Source: Clusia tigrina
Taxonomy: Eukaryota; Arthropoda; Insecta; Diptera; Clusiidae
Length of the DNA stretch: 64,000 bases
Reading direction: 5' to 3'
Assembly: GCA_920105625.2 (NCBI GenBank)
Contig: OV050030.1
Span: 147,755,877-147,819,876, forward strand
Position numbers and translations under genes: made by a program. Positions 57,899 through 64,000 of the stretch are shown one piece after another. Every line of letters starts with the position of its first letter. The stretch's first letter is position 1. A model generated the notes under the pieces. That model ran no database searches. It was not told the origin of the DNA and worked only from the letters and a program-made list of their open reading frames with translations.

Positions 57899-58668
57899 TT
57901 TGTATTTGTGTCATTGCAAGGAAGGTGCCCATCGACTTGCTCGCTCGCGAAATGGAGCGGCTTTACGGTGTCGGGCGTAGGTCGTCAAGTGCGGCAAAAA
58001 AGGAACAAAGGCTGCGCAAAATTGCAGAATGGCAGGAAAGATGGGAGAAATCCGAAAAAGGCCGTGCTCCTTCAAACTCATCCCAAATATTGCGTTGACG
58101 CGGAGAGGTTAACTACCATCTTACGCAGATGCTCACTGGACATGGGTGCTTCAAAGAATACCTGCACAGGTTCCATCGAGAAAACGACCCTTATTGCCCA
58201 GTCTGCCCAGAAGAACTGGAAAGCGCGCTGCATGTGTTATTGCACTGTCGGCGATTCATCAATGGACGAATGGATCTAGAAAGAGCATTTGGCGAAACTC
58301 TGACGGAGTACAGTCTGGTACCAAACATGCGCGAGGATGAAGACAAATGGAATACCACATGTGCTGTGGCGGCGAATATTATGAACACGCTGCAACACAC
58401 GGAATACATGCGTAGAACGGAACGCGCCAATGGATCTCCAGAAGGAGCTCGCGACGCCCACATGAGCTTTGGATCGTACTATGACAGAATGACCAATACT
58501 GATGATTGAGTACTATACTCATAACGGCCTCCCGACGCACTACTTAACGGTGAAGTTCCGGGAGGAATAACCATCGGACAAGGGGGGGGTTTAGTTCGGG
58601 TTACAGTTCCACTCTACGGCCTCGGCCATTGTCTTTAAATGTTTCCCATCCTCAGCAAAAAAAAAAAA
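57899..58668 (+). mobile_element. Nested R1-clade LINE 3' end
   Basis: 770 bp ending in 12 A (58657-58668), inserted in the LOA element and flanked by an 11-bp near-perfect target-site duplication: CTAACATTCTA at 57888-57898 and CTAATATTCTA at 58671-58681. Removing it restores LOA reading from GHANIL to MQDMSISADVH. A clear 5'-truncated retrotransposition product. Confidence 0.85.
57910..58509 (+). pseudogene. R1 ORF2 C-terminal domain
   Basis: The C-terminal region of R1 ORF2 starts around KVPIDLLAREMERLYGVGRR (57930). After a stop, MLTGHGCFKEYLHRFH leads to the zinc motif CPVCPEELESALHVLLHC and RRFINGRMDLERAFG, ending at the natural stop at 58507-58509. The last 126 residues (58129-58509) are uninterrupted. 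In R1 this domain binds nucleic acid during target priming. Confidence 0.8.
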
Positions 58669-58789
58669 TCCTAATATTCTAATGCAGGATATGTCCATAT
58701 CGGCGGACGTTCACTATACATGCTCTACACCTAATCTAAACCACGGGTTCAACACCCGTATTCCTAGTAGGGATGAATGGTCCAATAAA

Positions 58790-59638
58790 TACCAACATAT
58801 ACACGGATGGCTTCTAACTGGAGAATAAGGTCGGCTGCGACATTTTCTCCAGCAAACTTGGAATTAATCTCTCCTATCGTCTCCCTGACCATTGCAGCGT
58901 CTTTCAGGCCGAAGTAATGGCTATATTTCAAGCGTCGAAGTGGCTTATTCACAACGAAGTATTCGATGTGAAGATTCGCATATTCACGGACAGTCAGGCG
59001 GCTATCAAGTCCCTAGCTATTGTATCCACTGCATATAAGCTTGTAGTTGACTGCCGCTCCTCCCAAAACGTCGTCTCGGGTAACTCACAAGTTCATATAT
59101 GCTGGGTGCCTGGTCATAGTGACATTTTGGCAAACTGCGAGGCCGACGAATTGGCCAAAATAGGTGCGATCATCCCTGACATCCCTCCCTCTTTCATTGT
59201 AGGTGTCCCACTACCCACGGTCAAATGGGCCATAAAACATTACTACCTTGAGGCAGCCAAAAAAGCCTGGTTAAATGAACATACTTGAAGTATTGCCAGA
59301 CAAACCTGGAGCACTATTGACACAAGGCGTACTAGTCAGCTGCTTAAAGTTAGCAGGAACTCCATCAGCACTACAATAAATGTGCTCACGGTACACTGCC
59401 TGATTGGTTAGCATGCTGAAAGGCTAGCACTGCCCCATAACGACTTCTGTCGCAGCTGCGGCTCTGAGGAGGAGGAAGAGACAGTACTTCATCTCATGTG
59501 TCAGTGCCCAGCTCTGGCCAGGCGAAGATTAAAATTTTTAAGGTCACCATTCTTCACTACCTTAACCGACCTATCTTCCTTCAACATTAAGGACATAGCC
59601 AGGTTCATTTCGGAATCACTGTGGTTTCCAAAATGCTA
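58790..59638 (+). pseudogene. LOA RNase H and C-terminal zinc motif
   Basis: NIYTDGF (first Asp), then a TAA two residues later, CSVFQAEVMAIFQAS (Glu), IRIFTDSQAAIKSL (second Asp), HICWVPGHSDILANCEADEL (last Asp). All four catalytic acids are present. After a TGA at 59286-59288 the C-terminus carries CRSCGSEEEEETVLHLMCQC, a zinc-knuckle-like motif, and ends at 59638. Confidence 0.85.
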
Positions 59639-59730
59639 GACGGGGGAGTCGCGTTGTTTTAGTGTGGTAACAGAATGAGCCATTATATGTGCTTAAGTTT
59701 AGAAGGCTGTCACTACCTACCTACCTACCT

Positions 59731-60095
59731 AATGCACTATCCCCGCGCATCATAGCACAATACATGCAGGATGATCTGGATGATAGGGACTTTTTGGTCC
59801 AGCAGCACTTTGATTTAGTCATACAGCGACATCGATATACCAACACACCACGGCAAGAATCCAGAGCAATACAGCAAGGTATAGTAGACTCTTAGTACAA
59901 CACTTTGGCTAAGACCAACGCCAAGACTTCCGCGGAGACTAACACTGGCAATACACAAACGGCACATCACCGGATTATCATAGTTTAAATCGGAAATATA
60001 GTATTAATAAATATATATAGCACATATCTTTAGAATCAAATAAAGCACATGTATAATTTTAATGAAATCAGAAAAATATACATCACACTAGTTCA
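59731..60095 (+). other. Unassigned, possible LINE 3' remnant
   Basis: A short open frame (to 59895) reads QDDLDDRDFLVQQHFDLVIQ with no family I can name. It may be the end of an R1-type ORF2. It is followed by AT-rich sequence with two AATAAA-like words. Confidence 0.35.
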
Positions 60096-60278
60096 CGCAT
60101 GTCTATTTTTTTTTTTTTTAGGGTAAAAAAGGGAAAAAATATTTTGTATTTTTATTTGTTTACTATTTATTATTACTGTTAAAAATACGCATGTCTATTT
60201 TTTTCTTTTTTAGGATAAAAAAGGGAAAAATATTTTGTATTTTTATTTGTTTACTATTTATTATTACTGTTAAAAATA
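60096..60278. repeat. 92-bp tandem duplication
   Basis: CGCATGTCTATTTTTTT to TGTTAAAAATA occurs at 60096-60187 and again at 60188-60278, with differences only in the T and A runs and one G to A change. Confidence 0.9.
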
Positions 60279-60522
60279 TATATTAACTTAGTTGCTTCTT
60301 CATTTTTCCTTTTGGAACTGTATCTTAAATAGTAAACGATACTGTATATAAGATAGTGGTTAGGAGGGTAGAAAAGAATCAAGCCATGTATTCTCCAAGC
60401 AGACGCAATGAGGCTGAAGAGAATGATGAAATGGCAAGTACTGGGAGCATTAGGGTAGAGGTGACGACAGCCCCAGGCGACCCTTTTAGTAGGATTCCTA
60501 GAGTACTCCGAACCCCCCTGAG

Positions 60523-61855
60523 ATGATAGTGAATCTGGATCGAGAGGTTCTGAATCCAACCCAGGATCCTATTAACCCCAACCCGGCCCTAAAAGCGCAG
60601 CCAATAACATCCGAGCACGAATCACAGAAATCCATGAATAAAGTACGAGAGACGGAGAAGCACCAGAACGCGTTTGCTAAACTTGGTGCAAAAATTGGAA
60701 AGCTAACTGAGATGATTGCTGGCAGGTGGTCAATCCACCAGCTAATGAGGGATCTCGTTAGAACTATCGATGCAATCTATGCGCAGGTAGTAAAAGAGCG
60801 AGAATCCATCAAACTGTAGATGGTAGGCAATACTACACAAACGTCGCCGATAATGAAGCGCTTAGAAGCATCTAACCCAAAAGACAGCGAGAGGAAGAAG
60901 TGGCCAAAGCACGGGCACCTATGTCAAAAAATACGAAGATGTTCCTCTAGAAAAAAGTAGTTCCAGAAGGAAAAAACCTTAAAACAAATACGACAAACGA
61001 GAGCGAGTCAAAACCTACAACTGGGAATGGGTAATCGGTACCAAAGTCAGATATAGGAGTATGGAAAGTGATCCAAAAGAGGAGCTCTGGGAAGAAAAAT
61101 ACCCAAACAGAGTCCAGCCTAAACGGACGGCCACATGCCGCGATGCTATACTCATATCAAAAACTGGCGACATGTCTTATGCAGAAATGCTAAAAACCCT
61201 GAAGGCGTAGTCGGAGCTAAAAGAACTGGGGGATAGCGTCAACAAAATTAGGAAGAGTCGCTAAAGGCGAATTGCTTATTGAGCTCAAAGGTGGATCAGG
61301 GGATCAGGCAAATAAACTAAACGAAAAAGCTGAGCAGATCCTGGAGAGCTCGGCAAATGTCAAAAGGTAAAGATTGAATGTAGCGACTTGGATGAAGTCG
61401 CCTCATGAGAGGAAATCTGCATCGCCATAACTGAGCAATTTCCCCAAATTCAAAGAATTGGAAAGATGGCAGCTAAGTCAATGAGAAGCATCCGAGATGC
61501 TATACAGACAGCACTGATCAGCCTACCAGCTAAGTATGCTATCATACTAGCTAAAGCTGGCCGAATGCGCTTAGGTTGGGTAAGATGTAGGCCCCGCGAG
61601 CACATAGCACCATCTCGATGCTTCAGATGTTTGACATACGGACACATTGCCAGACACTTCAAGAGTGAAGCAGACCGATCGAATGTATGTCTAAGGTGTG
61701 GAGACACAGGACATATGGCCAAACTGTGCTTAGCGCAACCAAAATGCGAAATATGTAAACTAGGCTGCATGGGTGGAAACGACCACATCACTGCAAGTTT
61801 CAAATGTGCAAAATACAAAAAAGCGGTGCGAAAAGTAACAATACGTGATGGTTAG
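60523..61855 (+). pseudogene. R1-clade ORF1 with zinc knuckles
   Basis: The N-terminal part at 60523-60819 (KVRETEKHQNAFAKLGAKIG) is followed by a broken middle (61110-61440: KTGDMSYAEMLKTLKA, DLDEVAS). The intact C-terminal frame 61466-61855 has IQTALISLPAKYAIIL, RMRLGWVRCRPREHI, CFRCLTYGHIARHF (last Cys lost), CLRCGDTGHMAKLC (complete CCHC), and CEICKLGCMGGNDH. It would bind element RNA. Confidence 0.82.
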
Positions 61856-61889
61856 ATGCGTACAAGTTAACATACATAAATCACTGTGA

Positions 61890-62700
61890 AGCTGCCCAAG
61901 AGCTACTTAAGCAGACTGTTATAGGGCAAAGAGCAGATATTGAATTATTATTATTATTACACTTTATTCTAATAAATTAATTATTATAATAAATACAATT
62001 AATGAGTACTGGCCAGGGCCTTCGACTCGATCTTAATCTATTTTATTTAAAATTTTATTTTCTTCTAATAATTAGCGAGCAATATAAAACACCCACGTGT
62101 GATGCTAATTGGGCAGAAGACAAAACAATGCGAGCAACCATATGGACCTGTGGCACGGTGCTATTTGAGCGCAAGGCAAACCTCCAACAGGAAGGCTTTG
62201 TATATGCTTACGTGAAGGGTGTACACTTTTACAGCTGCTATGCCCCACCAAATGAATGCTCGAAGAAATGGAAGAAATGCTGGATAAGTTAGCTACAGAG
62301 ACCAGGGGAAAGAGCCCTATAATAATTGCGGGCGATTTTATTGCTTGGGCAGTTGAATGGGGCAGTATAAGAATGAGCCGGAGAAGTATTGCACTGTTAG
62401 TAGCCTTCGCCAGCCTTGACATTATTTTACTTAATGGTACAATGGACACGTTTAATAACGGCAGAACGGGGTGAATAATAGACGTCACATTTGTCAGCAG
62501 ATCAATTTCGAGACTTATTAACTGTATGTCTCCCCTGTGTATACACAGAATGACAACCAAGAAGTAATCTACGAAATCCTGCTTGATAGTGGCTAAAGTA
62601 CAAAAGAGAGTTTGGAAGACGAATGAATGGACTATCAAATGCTGGACAATATTGACGATGCGCAAGGTACTGCAGAACAGAGAAAAATGTCACTAATCGA
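61890..62700 (+). pseudogene. R1-clade endonuclease
   Basis: The start is damaged (TYINHCEAAQELLKQTV-like in shifted frames). After a 126-bp insertion comes ISEQYKTP (catalytic Glu), KGVHFYSCYAPPNE, and in the next frame PIIIAGDFIAWAVEWGS (Asp block; the usual Asn reads Ile) and LLNGTMDTFNNGRTG, then IDVTFVSRSIS after a TGA. Inactive because of the Asn change and several stops. Confidence 0.8.
61943..62068. other. Small AT-rich insertion in the endonuclease
   Basis: About 126 bp separates the two halves of the conserved ADIxxISEQY motif. It is flanked by ATTA on both sides and starts with (TTA)n. No family is recognisable; it could be a tiny MITE or a filler insertion. Confidence 0.5.
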
Positions 62701-62714
62701 AAAATATCACCAAT

Positions 62715-63100
62715 ACTTGTGATGCAGCCATGCCTATGAAAGGAAAAGGAAATGAGAGGTCACAGAAGTCCTGGTGGAATGAATCCATCGCCAGCCTCCG
62801 TAAAGAATGGCACAGACTCCGCAGACGGCAGCAAAGGAGCAGGGGTTCGGAAACATATGGACACAGCCAGGCTGAATTCAAAGGAAAACGTAAGCAATGG
62901 AAGCAAGGCAAAATGCAAGAAAGGTAATAAAAAAGCAAGAGTGAGGCTTTCTCCAGACTCAGGGAAGATGTACAAAATAATCCCTGGGGCAGTGCCGACA
63001 GAATTGTGCTAAAGAAGCAAAAAAATAAAGACAACGCTCCTACATGTGCAAGAACGATGCCTAGGATTGTGAGTGAACTTTTTTCACCGCATATCCACAT
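62715..63100 (+). pseudogene. R1-clade ORF2 linker and RT start
   Basis: [20 protein letters not shown] and RRRQQRSRG give the R1 linker between endonuclease and [15 protein letters not shown] and [12 protein letters not shown] (about 63000-63100) match the segment just before RT motif 1. Sequence ends in TATA-rich DNA. Confidence 0.7.
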
Positions 63101-63132
63101 GTATATATATATATGTATAAGTATACATACTC

Positions 63133-63282
<150 letters not shown>

Positions 63283-63289
63283 AATACAT

Positions 63290-63971
63290 ACACTTATGCC
63301 AGCGTTTTTTCCAATCCTCGAAACACTTCTGAAACGCTTTTTTTGGTATCGCCAACAGCTCCTGTTTCGATTTTTCTTTTATCTCCTCAATCGTAGCAAA
63401 ACGCTTTCCTTTCATCGGTGTCTTCAGTTTTGGAAAGAGGAAAAAGTCAGCGGGGACCAAGTCCGGTGAATACGGTGGTTGAGGCGTGATAACGGTTTTG
63501 TTTTTGGCCAAAAAATTACCCACAAGCATCGATGTGTGAGTTGGTGCGTTATCATGGTGCAAAATCCATGATTGGTTTTTCCACAATTCTGGGCGTTTGT
63601 GACGAATTGCTTCTCGCAAACGGCGCATAACTTCAAGGTAGTATTCCTTGTTGACCGTACGACCTTGCGGCAAGAATTCATGATGCACCACGCCATTGCA
63701 ATCAAAAATAACTGTCAGCAAAACCTTTACGTTCGACCGAACTTGACGTGCTTTTTTCGGTCTTCTCATCTGGACGTTTCCATTGGGATGATTGGGCTTT
63801 GGCTTCAATGTCATAGCCATACACCCACGATTCATCACCAGTTATTATCTTTTTGAGGAAATCTGGATCGTCGTTGACGATGTTCAACAGCTCCTGAGCG
63901 ATGTCCATGCGACGTTGTTTTTGCTCAAAATTTAGCAATTTTGGAACAATCTTCGCTGCCGCACGTTTCAT
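63290..63971 (-). pseudogene. Mariner transposase (DD34D), one frameshift
   Basis: From the right: [33 protein letters not shown] (first catalytic Asp). After a frameshift near 63770 come [29 protein letters not shown] and [13 protein letters not shown] (second Asp), with the third Asp 34 residues further in [16 protein letters not shown], then [14 protein letters not shown]. All three catalytic residues are present. The C-terminus runs into the TA array after RWHKCMYLL. The N-terminal DNA-binding domain is outside the window. Confidence 0.88.
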
Positions 63972-64000
63972 GCCTAAAACATTCGTAAAAATTGCTTGGC
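63290..64000 (-). mobile_element. Mariner element, runs off the window
   Basis: Minus-strand mariner; the 3' end fades into (TA)n at about 63280 and the 5' end lies beyond 64000. No terminal inverted repeat is visible inside the window. Better preserved than the mariner at 14330-15346 and from another family by sequence. Confidence 0.85.

Larger units (their letters stand above)
55695..59730 (+). mobile_element. LOA-type LINE, 5'-truncated, with nested R1
   Basis: Endonuclease (from its middle), RT, RNase H and C-terminal zinc motif of a LOA-family LINE, the same family as the minus fragment at 1-1530. RNase H after RT and the (CTAC)n tail at 59713-59730 instead of poly(A) fit LOA/I elements. 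A 770-bp R1 3' end is inserted between RT and RNase H at 57899-58668. Multiple stops are present. Confidence 0.85.
60380..63100 (+). mobile_element. R1-clade LINE (ORF1, endonuclease, RT start)
   Basis: ORF1 with zinc knuckles, endonuclease split by a small insertion, then the linker before RT. It is truncated at about 63100 by TA-rich DNA before any RT catalytic motif. The same clade as 51030-53880 but a distinct family by sequence. Confidence 0.8.

Noticed and set aside
60096..60278. CRISPR-like or satellite array
   Set aside because: Only two adjacent 92-bp copies with no spacers; a simple local duplication.

Overview
The window is a block of insect (dipteran-type) repetitive DNA. I found no host gene, rRNA or functional tRNA gene. 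Almost every base belongs to broken transposable elements. A fly genome is inferred from the mix: Helitron, mariner, piggyBac with a 55-bp GT-AG intron, Jockey, I, LOA and R1-type LINEs, copia with a copia-style primer site, and two Ty3/gypsy lineages. A tephritid or other higher fly is plausible but not proven. Density, nesting and decay resemble pericentromeric heterochromatin or a piRNA-cluster-like locus.

Layout. 1-9612: LOA LINE pieces (minus), Helitron 3' and 5' ends joined tail to head, and an I-type LINE ORF1. A 4.24-kb stretch of this is present twice in direct tandem. 8540-12905: the longer I-type LINE (ORF1, endonuclease, RT, RNase H). 12913-13425: a MITE-like element. 13684-13759: a tRNA-like promoter. 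13797-15535: an LTR fragment, (TA)n and a dead mariner. 15537-21911: two CsRn1/Kabuki-like gypsy copies in inverted orientation, with 2.48-kb arms around a 1.1-kb spacer. 21912-22111: a 200-N assembly gap.

22112-49448: at least three units (the first cut by the gap) of a 13.08-kb direct tandem array. Each unit holds a Jockey fragment split by a piggyBac, then a second gypsy element, then the LTR, gag and protease of a copia element. In the last unit the copia runs on into its integrase zinc finger. 49650-54830: a second Jockey 3' end, then two R1-clade LINEs. 55695-59730: a LOA LINE with a 5'-truncated R1 nested in it. 60096-60278: a 92-bp tandem duplication. 60380-63100: another R1-clade LINE. 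The window ends in (TA)n and a minus-strand DD34D mariner that runs off the edge.

Nothing here works as an operon or pathway. The genes are parts of independent parasites, most with stops and frameshifts. The main interest is structural: two large tandem duplications with readable junctions, a Helitron CTAG/TC tail-to-head junction that leaves a composite unit with both Helitron ends, and a long inverted repeat that could yield double-stranded RNA if real.
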